Assembly (NCBI RefSeq): GCF_025548555.1
Contig: NZ_JAJLPA010000023.1
Location: 1 to 64,000, forward strand
From: Sphingomonas sp. A2-49
GTDB lineage: Bacteria > Pseudomonadota > Alphaproteobacteria > Sphingomonadales > Sphingomonadaceae
Direction: 5' to 3'
Length of the DNA stretch: 64,000 nt
The translations under genes and the position numbers were made by a program. This document shows, in pieces, positions 17,714-26,422 of this stretch. How positions within the stretch are numbered: the first letter of the stretch is position 1; each line of letters starts with the position of its first letter. The notes beneath the pieces are model-generated. The model made no database searches. It was given only the letters and a program-made list of their open reading frames with translations, and was not told where the DNA came from.

Positions 17714-18427
17714 TTAGAAGCTGCCCTCGATCGACAGGCGGTAGCTGCCCTGCCCCGGCACGAAACCCGCGGCGGACAGGCGCTGGGCCGCCGTCGGATC
17801 GGCCGGCGCGATGCGCAGCGCGGCGGTGTAGCGGCCCTGACCGGTGATGCGCAGTTCGATGCTCTCGCTGCCCGCCTGGCTGGCGAGCGGCAGCAGCAGC
17901 GCGCCGCCGTCGCACCGGGCGACGCCCGACAGGTCGGCGGGCAGCGCGATCCCCGCCGCCTCGCCGACCAGTCGCGCGCGGACGCGCCCTTCCGCCCTGT
18001 CGCAGGTGTCGTCGACGAAATGGACGGTGACGTTTTCCAGCGCAAGTTGCGTCACCGGCAACGGGGCGAAGGCGCGCCCGGTCGGCAGCGTCGCGGTCAT
18101 GTCGTCGACGCCGATGCCGTGGCGGCTGAGCGTGATCGCACCGTGGAGCAGGCCGGGATCGCCGTCGAGCGCGATCCGCGCGCGCCCGATCAGCAGCGCG
18201 AGCGGCGACAGGCCGGCGTCGAGCGAACCGAGCGCGAGGTCGCCGAACCGCGCCTCGTTCAGCCGGCCGTCCCACACGCTGCCGGTGACGGTGCGCGCGC
18301 TGAACCCCTGGTCGCCGAGCCCCACCCAGCCGAGCACGAGCCGCAACGGCAGGAACATGAGCAGCGCCGCGAACATCAGCGCGCCGAACAGCGCCGCGGG
18401 GCCGGTGCGCAGGCGGATGCGCCTCAC
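17714..18427 (-). CDS. gspN: Type II secretion system protein GspN
   Basis: A 237-residue accessory protein of the type II secretion system. A basic N-terminus and one hydrophobic helix (FGALMFAALLMFLPLRLVLG) anchor it in the inner membrane; the rest is a periplasmic beta-rich domain with VTGSVWDGRLNEARFGDLALG near residue 40, typical of GspN. It is last in the gsp operon and starts at GTG 18427, overlapping the gspM stop. Its exact role in secretion is not well defined in the family. Confidence 0.85.
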   Translation of the reverse strand: MRRIRLRTGPAALFGALMFAALLMFLPLRLVLGWVGLGDQGFSARTVTGSVWDGRLNEARFGDLALGSLDAGLSPLALLIGRARIALDGDPGLLHGAITLSRHGIGVDDMTATLPTGRAFAPLPVTQLALENVTVHFVDDTCDRAEGRVRARLVGEAAGIALPADLSGVARCDGGALLLPLASQAGSESIELRITGQGRYTAALRIAPADPTAAQRLSAAGFVPGQGSYRLSIEGSF

Positions 18428-18894
18428 GACGCGCGCGCCCGCACGACGAAATCCGCCGCGACGCTGCCGTCGGCATTGTCGCGCCACGTCGCCGAATCGA
18501 CCAGGATGCCGCTCGCTTCCAGCCCGGCGAACCACCGCGCCAGCGCCGCCGGACGCCCCGCCTGGATCGTCGCGTGGACGCGCCCGCCGGTGCCGTCCTC
18601 GACGCTGGCGAGCGCGAGGCCCGCGGCGTCGGCACGCAGCCGCAGCGTCTCGACCAAGGTGCCGGTCAGCGGCACGCGGCGCCCGGCGGAGCGGATCAGG
18701 TCGACCTCGTCCTGCGTCGCGGCGAGCCGCACAACCGCATCGGCATGCCGCTCGCGTGCGCTCGACAGGCCGTCCCGCACCGGCAGGATGATCCCGCCCC
18801 ACACGATCGTCACGACCAGCAGCGCGAGCATGGCCAGGATCAGGCGTCGCTCGCGCAGCGCACGGCCGGCGAACCAGGCGCGAAGGCCGCTCAT
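18424..18894 (-). CDS. gspM: Type II secretion system protein GspM
   Basis: A 156-residue bitopic inner-membrane protein: short cytoplasmic N-terminus, one helix (LILAMLALLVVTIVWGGIIL) and a periplasmic ferredoxin-like region. GspM pairs with GspL to link the cytoplasmic ATPase to the pseudopilus platform. Sequence conservation is weak, so identity depends on topology and its place between gspL and gspN, with 4-base overlaps on both sides. Confidence 0.88.
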   Translation of the reverse strand: MSGLRAWFAGRALRERRLILAMLALLVVTIVWGGIILPVRDGLSSARERHADAVVRLAATQDEVDLIRSAGRRVPLTGTLVETLRLRADAAGLALASVEDGTGGRVHATIQAGRPAALARWFAGLEASGILVDSATWRDNADGSVAADFVVRARAS

Positions 18895-19982
18895 GACCGG
18901 CTCACCGTCATTTCTCCCGTCACCCTGCCGTTGGCGGACTGGAACGTGCCCGCCGTGACGGTGAAGCCCGCCGCCTCCAGCGCCCGCTTGAGATCGGTCG
19001 GCAGCGATTCGCGAGCGGCGCCGACGCCGATCCGCAACGCGCCGTTGGACTGGAATTCCAACGATGTCAGCTCCGTACCCGGCGTCGCTCGCACCGCGGC
19101 ATAGACCGCCGCGACCGTGGTGCTGAAGCCCAGCCCCGGCCCGCGCACGCCCGCCAGCCGCTCGTCGAGCTGGCGGTCGACATCGGTCACCGTCTCGCCG
19201 CGCGCCAGCCCGGTCCGGCCCAGCGCATCGGCGCGCGCCTCCAGCGCGTCCGCCCCGAACGCATATTTGGCGATCCGCACCAGGTCGATGGCCAGCGTCA
19301 CCGCCAGGATCGCCGCGCCGAGCAGCGCCAGCCGCCGGATCAGCGCCCAGTCGATGCCGATCCGGCGGCGCCGCGCGAACGGCCCCTGCCGCAGGTCGAG
19401 CGGCAGTGCCGCGACCGCGGCGACCAGTGCCGTATCGAGCGCCGCGCGGTCGAGCGTCGCCATCGGTGCGTCGCCGACCACCATCTCGGTCAGCCGCGCC
19501 TCGTCGGCGAACCCGGTCGTCCGGCTGCGGACCAGCGCGGTACCCGCGATCGTGCCGCGGACATAGCCGTCGTCGGGACGTGGCAGCAGCAGCGGCGCGG
19601 GCACCATCGCGACCGGGTCGATGCCGTGGACCGCCAGCTCGGCGAGCCAGCCCGCCATCGCGCCCAGCGCCACGACCGCGATCGGGCGTTCGCCGCCGCT
19701 CCCGTCCTCGCCCTCGTCGCCGGCGGCGACGTGCAGCTCGCCGATCGGCGTCGCGCTCGCCTCCGCCACCAGCAGCCGGGCGGCGGCGGTGGCCTGCGCC
19801 GGGGAGCGCGCGGGCAGGTCCGCCCAGTGCAGCGTCACCGCATCCGCCGGGGCCACCGCGACGACGGCGTCGTCGCCCGTGTCCGCGGGCAACCCATCGC
19901 CCGCGCCGATCGCACCGTCGGCGGCGATGCGCAGCCAGCGCCAGCCTTGCGTGGCGGAGGGAAGGAAGAGGAGCGTCGTCAT
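18891..19982 (-). CDS. gspL: Type II secretion system protein GspL
   Basis: A 363-residue protein with the GspL layout: a cytoplasmic actin-like domain (residues 1 to about 210) that binds the GspE ATPase, one membrane helix (LALLGAAILAVTLAIDLV) and a periplasmic ferredoxin-like domain ending LKRALEAAGFTVTAGTFQ. ATG 19982 overlaps the gspK stop by 4 bases. The N-terminal domain is divergent, but operon position and architecture agree. Confidence 0.9.
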   Translation of the reverse strand: MTTLLFLPSATQGWRWLRIAADGAIGAGDGLPADTGDDAVVAVAPADAVTLHWADLPARSPAQATAAARLLVAEASATPIGELHVAAGDEGEDGSGGERPIAVVALGAMAGWLAELAVHGIDPVAMVPAPLLLPRPDDGYVRGTIAGTALVRSRTTGFADEARLTEMVVGDAPMATLDRAALDTALVAAVAALPLDLRQGPFARRRRIGIDWALIRRLALLGAAILAVTLAIDLVRIAKYAFGADALEARADALGRTGLARGETVTDVDRQLDERLAGVRGPGLGFSTTVAAVYAAVRATPGTELTSLEFQSNGALRIGVGAARESLPTDLKRALEAAGFTVTAGTFQSANGRVTGEMTVSRS

Positions 19983-20962
19983 GAGTCGTCGCCCCATTGC
20001 CGCGCCACGAGCCGCGCGGGAAGACGGCTTGCGTCGATCAATGCTCTTTCCTGCAATCCGCTGCTGCCGTTGCTGACGTCGATACGCAGCGCGAACCATT
20101 GCGAGGTGATCGCCATGCCGGCGGTTCCCGCGTCCGGCGACGCGCCGCTGCCGCCGCTGTTGAGGAACGTCTCGACGCTCGCGAAGCCCTGCTGCGGGCG
20201 GCGCAGGAGCATCCCCCGCGCCGCGTCGACCGACAGCGTGTCGGGAAACTGCATCGCCACCAGCGGCGCCTGTTCGGGGGTCAGCGTGTTGATGTTGACC
20301 GGCACCGTCGCGGCGACGGGCAGCGTGCAGATCCATGGCCGCAGCTGGGCATAAACCTCCGGCGTCATGCCATCGACGGCGCGCAACTCGCTGGGATCGG
20401 CCATCAACGTGCCGGCCGTACGATAGGGCGTCGCGCGTGCGAGGTAGACGGGATCCTCGGCGCCGCCACCCTGCTGGTCCTGATCGGTGTCGATCCAGTC
20501 GGCGGTCGCGGGCGCGATCCGCTCGGCCGCCTGCGCCGGCACGCCGACCAGCCGCATCAGCCGCGCGAACTGCACGCGCTGCGCGATGCTCTGTGTCGAG
20601 GTGTAGACATTGGGTGCCTGTTTGCTGACGAGGCTGTTGAGGTTGAAGCAATTGCCGCCGTCGGTCACCCGCGCCACTGCCAGCCCGCCGCCGGGCAGCG
20701 GCAGGCCATAGGGGCGCCCGCTCCATCCGCCCGCCAGCGTCACCTTGTCCGGGCTGGACCCCAGCATGTCGGTGACCTTCGTCGTCGCCAGTGCCTCGGC
20801 CGCGCGGGCATAGCCGCGCGCCTGTTCGCCGCCCAGCGCATTGCCGGCAAGCCGCGTCGTCAGCCGCAACCGCTCCAGCGCGGTGCCCGCCAGCACGGCG
20901 ATCATCGCGACCAGCAGCAGGACGGTGAGCAGCGCAGCGCCGCGTTCGCGACTATCCACCAT
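19979..20962 (-). CDS. gspK: Type II secretion minor pseudopilin GspK
   Basis: A 327-residue minor pseudopilin, far larger than the others as expected for GspK, which caps the pseudopilus tip. The N-terminal prepilin segment is RERGAALLTVLLLVAMIAVL, where the usual glutamate at +5 is replaced, a known feature of GspK. The tip domain includes DWIDTDQDQQGGGAED (a calcium-binding type acidic loop) and NINTLTPEQAP. ATG 20962 is chosen because it leaves the short basic leader MVDSRERG. Confidence 0.93.
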   Translation of the reverse strand: MVDSRERGAALLTVLLLVAMIAVLAGTALERLRLTTRLAGNALGGEQARGYARAAEALATTKVTDMLGSSPDKVTLAGGWSGRPYGLPLPGGGLAVARVTDGGNCFNLNSLVSKQAPNVYTSTQSIAQRVQFARLMRLVGVPAQAAERIAPATADWIDTDQDQQGGGAEDPVYLARATPYRTAGTLMADPSELRAVDGMTPEVYAQLRPWICTLPVAATVPVNINTLTPEQAPLVAMQFPDTLSVDAARGMLLRRPQQGFASVETFLNSGGSGASPDAGTAGMAITSQWFALRIDVSNGSSGLQERALIDASRLPARLVARQWGDDS

Positions 20963-21590
20963 TGGGCGTGGCCGTCGGCGTGGGTTGCGGGCCGGGGGCG
21001 AGCGACCCGGCATAACCGGTGCCGACCAGCAGCATCAGCCGGTACGCGCGCCCGTCGGTCCGCCGCAGCGAAATCTCCGCCGCCTGCGGCAAGGCCGCGC
21101 CCTGCGTGTCGTCCCAGCGATCGCTCCACGCACCCTTGTACCGATAGCGCGCGGCGATCCCGGCGATCCGGTCGAGCAGCGCGACCGCGGGCAGCGGCGC
21201 GGCACCGTCGATCATTGGATAGGCGATGCGGACCAGCGTGCCGTCCTCGATCGCATAGGCGACCTTCTGCACGCTCGCGCGCGGGGCGGCATCGACATTG
21301 GCCCAGCCGCTGCGAACGAAGCGCATCCGGCCGTCGCCCTCTCCCGTGAACGCGGGCAGCACGTTGCCGCCCTCGTCGCGCGCCGGCCGGTCGATCGCCT
21401 GCCCCAGGTCGCCGGCGAGCAGCGCGGTGGTGCGATTGAGCGCGGCGACGTCGTCGAACCGCTTCCCCGTCGCGGTCTGCGCGCGGACGCTGAAGGTCAG
21501 GATCGCGACCCCCGCCGCCGCGATCATGCCAAAGATCATCAGCGCGATCATCACCTCGATCAGGGTGAAGCCGCGGTCGTCGCGCGTCAC
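20952..21590 (-). CDS. gspJ: Type II secretion minor pseudopilin GspJ
   Basis: A 212-residue minor pseudopilin with the prepilin-peptidase site RGFTLIEVMIALMIFGMIAA directly after a six-residue leader. The glutamate at +5 is present. The C-terminal domain has the GspJ pattern of LLDRIAGIAARYRYKGAW, with a low-complexity proline/threonine tail. GTG 21590 overlaps the gspI stop (GTGA). It overlaps gspK by 11 bases. Confidence 0.93.
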   Translation of the reverse strand: MTRDDRGFTLIEVMIALMIFGMIAAAGVAILTFSVRAQTATGKRFDDVAALNRTTALLAGDLGQAIDRPARDEGGNVLPAFTGEGDGRMRFVRSGWANVDAAPRASVQKVAYAIEDGTLVRIAYPMIDGAAPLPAVALLDRIAGIAARYRYKGAWSDRWDDTQGAALPQAAEISLRRTDGRAYRLMLLVGTGYAGSLAPGPQPTPTATPNGG

Positions 21591-21967
21591 GACGGCGTGT
21601 CCGGCGGCCGGATCGCGGTGGTTCGCCCGAGGATCCGGCCGGTGCGATCGGTGACCGCGACGTCGATGCGGACGATGCCGGCATTGCCGGTCGCGCGCAC
21701 CTGCCGCACCCAGGTCCAGCTGTGGCCGCCGTTCGCCTCGCTGCCCGTGGTCCGGCCGGCGACCGGCGGGCGGCCGTCGCTGATCGCATCGTTGGCGACG
21801 TTGCGCGCGACCAGCCCGGCGAGCAGGCTGTCGTCGAGCGTCGCCGCGCCGCGGATCGTCGCCGTCTCCAGCCGCAGCAGCGCCAGCACCGCGAGGCTGA
21901 ACACCGCCAGCGCGACCATGATCTCGATCAGCGTGAAGCCGCGTTGATCGCTCGCCCGGCCGCGCAT
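21587..21967 (-). CDS. gspI: Type II secretion minor pseudopilin GspI
   Basis: A 126-residue minor pseudopilin. The leader MRGRASDQRG is followed by the methylation/cleavage motif FTLIEIMVALAVFSLAVLAL, and the remainder is the small globular domain with ARNVANDAI and WVRQVRATGN, as in GspI. Together with GspJ and GspK it forms the pseudopilus tip. The start shares one base with the gspH stop (TGATG). Confidence 0.93.
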   Translation of the reverse strand: MRGRASDQRGFTLIEIMVALAVFSLAVLALLRLETATIRGAATLDDSLLAGLVARNVANDAISDGRPPVAGRTTGSEANGGHSWTWVRQVRATGNAGIVRIDVAVTDRTGRILGRTTAIRPPDTPS

Positions 21968-22449
21968 CAGCTCGCCACCCGCACCGTGCCGTCCGCGGCC
22001 ATGTCGATCACCGCGCGCGCGCCGCTGCGGGTCAGCGTCACCTGCGCGCCGCGGTCGGCGAGCCCGGTCGGGTCGAAGACGATGCGCAGCCGCCCGTCCG
22101 CCTCGCCGGTCGCGGCGCTGGTGCCGTCCGACCAGCGTTCGACGCGCAGCGGCTTGTCCGCCATCGCCACCCACTGGCCCGCGGCGCGGCGGTCGAAGCC
22201 ATAGCCGCCCGCGGTGACCCAGATGCTGACCGGCCGCGCCTCGACGATCGCCGCATCGTGCGCCGCCCGCGCGCGCAGCGCGAACCGTGCCGCCTCGTCG
22301 GCGACACGCCCGCGCGGATCGGGCATGTTCCATACCGCCACCGCCGCGGCGAGGCCGATGATGGTCACCACCACCATCAGCTCGACGAGCGTGAAGCCCC
22401 GCTGGCCGCGCCGTCGACGAGTACCGGATCGGATGCGCGGCGGGCGCAT
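21967..22449 (-). CDS. gspH: Type II secretion minor pseudopilin GspH
   Basis: A 160-residue pseudopilin whose basic leader (MRPPRIRSGTRRRRGQRG) precedes the prepilin motif FTLVELMVVVTIIGLAAAVA. The globular part includes DEAARFALRARAAHDAAIVEA, the conserved GspH helix-strand region. ATG 22449 lies 2 bases after the gspG stop. A longer start at 22521 inside gspG is possible but would give an unusually long leader. Confidence 0.92.
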   Translation of the reverse strand: MRPPRIRSGTRRRRGQRGFTLVELMVVVTIIGLAAAVAVWNMPDPRGRVADEAARFALRARAAHDAAIVEARPVSIWVTAGGYGFDRRAAGQWVAMADKPLRVERWSDGTSAATGEADGRLRIVFDPTGLADRGAQVTLTRSGARAVIDMAADGTVRVAS

Positions 22450-22451
22450 CC

Positions 22452-22892
22452 CTATTGCCAGGAGGTGATGTCGGCGTTGACGCCCTCGCCCCCGTCCTTG
22501 CCGTCGGCGCCGAGGCTCCACACGTCCGCCTCGCCATGCTGCCCGGGCGAGGCATAGAGGTACGGCCGGCCCCAGGGATCGGGCGGCAGCTTCTTGATAT
22601 AGCCGCCGCGCTGGTATTCCGCCGCGTTGACGCCGGCGGGGGCGGTGACGAGCGCCTGCAATCCCTGCGACGTCGTCGGGTAGCTGTTGAGCTGGAGGCG
22701 GTACATCTCCAGCGCGCCCTCGATCGTGCTGATGTCCGACTTCGCCTTGGTGATCTTGCCCTTGTCGCCCGCGGGCAGGACGTTGAACGTCACGATCGCG
22801 GCGAGCAGCCCGATGATGACGATGACGACCATCAGCTCGACGAGGGTGAAGCCTTCTTCGCGGCGATGGCGCTGTTCGGGTTCGGTACGCAT
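22452..22892 (-). CDS. gspG: Type II secretion major pseudopilin GspG
   Basis: The 146-residue major pseudopilin. After the leader MRTEPEQRHRREEG comes FTLVELMVVIVIIGLLAAIV, then the GspG hallmark segments AKSDISTIEGALEMYRLQ, LPPDPWGRPYLYASPG and DVWSLGADGKDGGEG with the calcium-site region. Length and C-terminus are typical. An AAGGA lies just upstream of the ATG at 22892. Confidence 0.97.
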   Translation of the reverse strand: MRTEPEQRHRREEGFTLVELMVVIVIIGLLAAIVTFNVLPAGDKGKITKAKSDISTIEGALEMYRLQLNSYPTTSQGLQALVTAPAGVNAAEYQRGGYIKKLPPDPWGRPYLYASPGQHGEADVWSLGADGKDGGEGVNADITSWQ

Positions 22893-22900
22893 GGATGTCC

Positions 22901-24124
22901 TTACTGGCCTGCCAGCGTGTTGAGCTGGAGGATGGGGAGCAGGATGGATAGCACGATCGTCGCGACGATGCCGCCCATCACGACGATGATCGCCGGTTCG
23001 AGCAGCGACAGCGCAGTCGCGGTGAAGCGGTCGAATTCGCGCTCCAGATAGTCGGCGGCGCGTTCCAGCATCTCGTCGAGCCGCCCCGCCGCCTCGCCGC
23101 TCGCGGCGAGATAGGTGAGCAGCGGCGGGAACACGCCCGCGCGCCGCATCGCCGCCGACAGGCTGCCGCCGCCGCGGATCGCGTCGACGATCTCGTCCGA
23201 CGCGGCGCGCAGCCGCCGGTTGTGGATCGTGCTCGCGGTCAGCGCGAGGCCCTCGAGCAGCGGCAGCCGGCTCGCCACCATCGTGCCGAGCGTGCGCGAC
23301 ATCCGCGCCGCGTGCAGGTCGCGCAGCAGCCGCCCGAGCAGCGGCAGCCGCAGCACCGCGGTGTCGAAGGCGAGGCGCAACGCCGGATCGCGCAGCGCAT
23401 ACCAGCCGCCGACCGCGGTCAGCCCCAGCGCCAGCACGATCGCCCACCAATAGCCGACGAGGAAATCGGACAGGCCGATCACGACGCGCGTCAGCAGCGG
23501 CAGCTCCTGCCCCACGGTATCGAACTGTTCGACCACCTGCGGCACGACGAACATCATCAGCGCGGTGACGACACCCATCGCCACCACCGCGAGGATCGTC
23601 GGATAGGCGAGCGCAGTGATGAGCTTGCCGCGGATCTCCGCCTGCCGCTCGAGCAGCGCGGCGAGCCGGTCGAGGATCGTCGGCAGGCTGCCCGAGCTTT
23701 CGCCCGCCGACACCATCGCGCGATACAGCGGCGGGAAGCTTCTGGGTTCGCGCGCCATCGAATCGGCGAGCCGCCGCCCCTCGACGACGCCGGCATGGAC
23801 CTGCGCGACGATCGTGCGCACGCCCTCCTGTTCGGTCTGGCGGGTGATCGTGCGCAGCGATTCCTCCAGCGGCGACACGCGGTTGAGCGTCGCGAGCTGG
23901 CGGGTGAACAGGGTGAGCTGCTTGACGCTCATCCGCGCGCGGCCGAGCCTGATACCGAACAGCGGGCGGCCGGTCGCCTGCGGCGGCGCCCCGGGTTCGA
24001 TGCGGACGACGTAGAGCCTGCGTCGGTCGAGGCTCGCACGCGCCGCGTCGATCGTCGCCGCGGCGACATGTCCGCGCTGCTCCTGTCCGCGCGTGTCGAT
24101 GGCGAGATAGTCGAAATCAGCCAT
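22901..24124 (-). CDS. gspF: Type II secretion inner-membrane platform protein GspF
   Basis: A 407-residue polytopic platform protein with two repeated T2SSF domains (starting LTLFTRQLATLNRVSPLEES and LRDLHAARMSRTLGTMVASR) and three membrane helices, including VAMGVVTALMMFVVPQV and the C-terminal MGGIVATIVLSILLPILQ. It couples the GspE ATPase to pseudopilus assembly. A palindromic element of about 100 bases separates it from gspE. Confidence 0.96.
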   Translation of the reverse strand: MADFDYLAIDTRGQEQRGHVAAATIDAARASLDRRRLYVVRIEPGAPPQATGRPLFGIRLGRARMSVKQLTLFTRQLATLNRVSPLEESLRTITRQTEQEGVRTIVAQVHAGVVEGRRLADSMAREPRSFPPLYRAMVSAGESSGSLPTILDRLAALLERQAEIRGKLITALAYPTILAVVAMGVVTALMMFVVPQVVEQFDTVGQELPLLTRVVIGLSDFLVGYWWAIVLALGLTAVGGWYALRDPALRLAFDTAVLRLPLLGRLLRDLHAARMSRTLGTMVASRLPLLEGLALTASTIHNRRLRAASDEIVDAIRGGGSLSAAMRRAGVFPPLLTYLAASGEAAGRLDEMLERAADYLEREFDRFTATALSLLEPAIIVVMGGIVATIVLSILLPILQLNTLAGQ

Positions 24125-24137
24125 GATTGGAGTCAGC

Positions 24138-24233
24138 CGTCCTCACCCTTCCCACCCGGCTGCGCAGGGCGGGCCCCTTCCCTCTCCCAGTCGGGAGAGG
24201 GAGAGACGCCGAAGGCGGCGAAGGGTGAGGACG
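24138..24233. repeat. 96-bp palindromic element between gspF and gspE
   Basis: Terminal inverted repeats CGTCCTCACCCTT (24138-24150) and AAGGGTGAGGACG (24221-24233) match perfectly, and a second hairpin CCCTCTCCCAG / GGGAGAGGG lies inside at about 24179-24200. There is no coding potential. The shape is that of a REP/BIME or small MITE-like intergenic element. It occupies one of only two non-coupled junctions of the gsp operon. Confidence 0.7.
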
Positions 24234-24234
24234 A

Positions 24235-25797
24235 TCACACATCGTCCACCACCGCGTCGGTCGCATCGCGCCGGCTCACCCGGATCGCCTCCTCCGCCGT
24301 CGTCAGGCCGCGCCGCACCAGCGTCTCGGCCGCCTGCGCCAGATTGGGGGTGCGGGCGAAGGCGTGCGCGGCGATCGCGGTCTCGTCGGTGCCGTCGTTG
24401 ATGAAGCGGCGGATCGTGTCGTCGACGCGCACCGCCTCGAACACGCCGATCCGCCCCTTGAACCCGCTATGGTTGCACTCGCCGCAGCCGACCGCTTCGT
24501 AGACGGTCGCGTCGGGTTCGATCCCGATCAGCGCGGCGACGCCGCCCGCCGCCGGCACCGGCCGCCGGCACGTCGGGCACAGCCGGCGGACCAGCCGCTG
24601 CGCGATCACCGCGCGCAGGGTGGAGGCGAGCAGGAACGGCTCGACCTTCATGTCGCGCATCCGCGTGATCGCGCCGATCGCGTCGTTGGTGTGAACCGTC
24701 GACAGCACGAGGTGCCCGGTCAGCGACGCCTGTACGGCGATCTCCGCGGTCTCGCGATCGCGGATCTCGCCGACCATCACGACGTCGGGATCCTGGCGCA
24801 GGATCGCGCGCAGCCCCGCCGCGAAGGTCAGCCCGACCTTTGGATTGACCTGCGTCTGGCCGACGCCCTCGACCGCATATTCGACCGGGTCCTCGACCGT
24901 CAGGATGTTGCGGCTGCCGTCGTTGAGCAACCGCAGCGCGCCGTAGAGCGAGGTGGTCTTGCCCGATCCCGTCGGCCCGGTGACGAGGATGATGCCGTTG
25001 GGCTCGGCGAGCGCGCCGCGCAGCAGCGCGTACATGCCGGCGTCCATGCCGAGCGCGTCGAGATCGATGCCGGCATTGTCCTTGTCGAGGATACGCAGCA
25101 CGACCCGCTCGCCGGCGCGGCTGGGCAGCGTCGAGACGCGGACGTCGAGCAGCTTGCCGCCCAGCGTCAGCCCCATCCGCCCGTCCTGCGGCACGCGCCG
25201 TTCGGCGATGTCGAGCCGCGCCATCACCTTGATCCGGCTGACGACGACCGGCGCGACGTGCGGCGGCATGCGCAGCGTCTCTCGCAGCACCCCGTCGATG
25301 CGCATGCGCACGATCAGCCCGGTTTCGTACGGCTCGATATGGATGTCCGACACGCCGTTGCGCGCCGCGTCGGCGATGATGCCGTTGATGAGCCGGATCG
25401 CCGGCGCATCGTCGGCGGTGTCGAGCAGATCCTCCGCGGTCGGCAGCCCGTCGGCGAGCATGTCGAGCTCGTCGCCCATCCCCACCGCGGCGAGCGCGTT
25501 CGCCTGTCCGTCCATGGCGTAATTGTCCGACAGCAGCCGGTCGAACGCCGGCGCCTCGACGACCGCGACGTCGAACGGCCGCGCGAGATAGCGGCGGATT
25601 TCGAGCAGCGCCTTGGGGTCGGCGCCGGCGCGCATCGCGACGGTCATGTGGGTGTCGGTATCGGTATGCTGGACGACCACCCCGAACTTGCGCGCGAAGG
25701 CATAGGGGATGGCGAGCATCGGCAGGGGTTCCGAAGGCGCGTCGGCGACGGGCGGCACGAGCGCAGCGTCGAGCTCTTCGCCGGTTCGGATCATCAT
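24235..25797 (-). CDS. gspE: Type II secretion ATPase GspE
   Basis: A 520-residue hexameric secretion ATPase. An N-terminal GspL-binding domain is followed by SDIHIEPYETG, the Walker A loop GPTGSGKTTSLYG near residue 273, the Asp and Walker B boxes (LTVEDPVEY, DPDVVMVGEIRDRET), the His box VLSTVHTND and a tetracysteine zinc site (CPTC and CGEC). Two consecutive ATGs give starts at 25797 or 25794. A 625-base repeat block separates it from gspD upstream. Confidence 0.97.
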   Translation of the reverse strand: MMIRTGEELDAALVPPVADAPSEPLPMLAIPYAFARKFGVVVQHTDTDTHMTVAMRAGADPKALLEIRRYLARPFDVAVVEAPAFDRLLSDNYAMDGQANALAAVGMGDELDMLADGLPTAEDLLDTADDAPAIRLINGIIADAARNGVSDIHIEPYETGLIVRMRIDGVLRETLRMPPHVAPVVVSRIKVMARLDIAERRVPQDGRMGLTLGGKLLDVRVSTLPSRAGERVVLRILDKDNAGIDLDALGMDAGMYALLRGALAEPNGIILVTGPTGSGKTTSLYGALRLLNDGSRNILTVEDPVEYAVEGVGQTQVNPKVGLTFAAGLRAILRQDPDVVMVGEIRDRETAEIAVQASLTGHLVLSTVHTNDAIGAITRMRDMKVEPFLLASTLRAVIAQRLVRRLCPTCRRPVPAAGGVAALIGIEPDATVYEAVGCGECNHSGFKGRIGVFEAVRVDDTIRRFINDGTDETAIAAHAFARTPNLAQAAETLVRRGLTTAEEAIRVSRRDATDAVVDDV

Positions 25798-26422
25798 GCG
25801 CCGTTCCCCATACCCGCCGTCATTCCCGCGCAGGCGGGAATCCCTACGCGCAGGCGCTGCGATGGAGCCGAAGGGTTCGCCGTTATGGATCCCCGCCTGC
25901 GCGGGGATGACGGTGTCGAAGCCCGGCAGGCGCGCACCGCCTCCGTCATCCCGGCGGACGCCGGGACCCGCGGACACGACGTTACCGGCAATGGCACGCC
26001 AAGGCCGCGCCCAGCGGCCACGGACCCCCGCCTCCGCACGAATGACGCGGACGCGAAACCGCACCCCACGCCCGCCGTCATTCCCGCGCAGGCCGGAATC
26101 CCCACGCGCAGGCGCTGCGATGGGGCCGGGACGTTCGCCATTATGGATCCCGCCCGCGCACGGATGACGCCGACACGAGACCGCATCCCACCCCCGCCGT
26201 CATTCCCGCGCAGGCGGGAATCCAGACGCGCAGGTACCGCGATGGAGCTGAGGGGTTCGCCATTATGGATCCCCGCCTGCGCGGGGATGGCGGTGGTCGG
26301 GACCGGCAGACGCGCACCCTCCTTGTCGTCCCGGCCGATGCCGCGAACCCCGGATACGCCGTTGCGTGCCATGGCGCGCCACGGCGGCGTCCGCCGGTAT
26401 GGCGTATCGGAGCGCGCGCGCC
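25798..26422. repeat. REP/BIME-like repeat block between gspD and gspE
   Basis: No gene is supported here. Three copies of a roughly 100-base element lie at about 25816-25914, 26074-26170 and 26196-26294. Each opens with a hairpin built on CATTCCCGCGCAGGCGGGAA and closes with one built on GATCCCCGCCTGCGCGGGGA, so the whole unit is also an inverted repeat. A related single fragment (TCATCCCGGCGGACGCCGGG) lies near 25949. The copies agree closely with one another. The block splits an otherwise tightly coupled operon. Confidence 0.8.
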
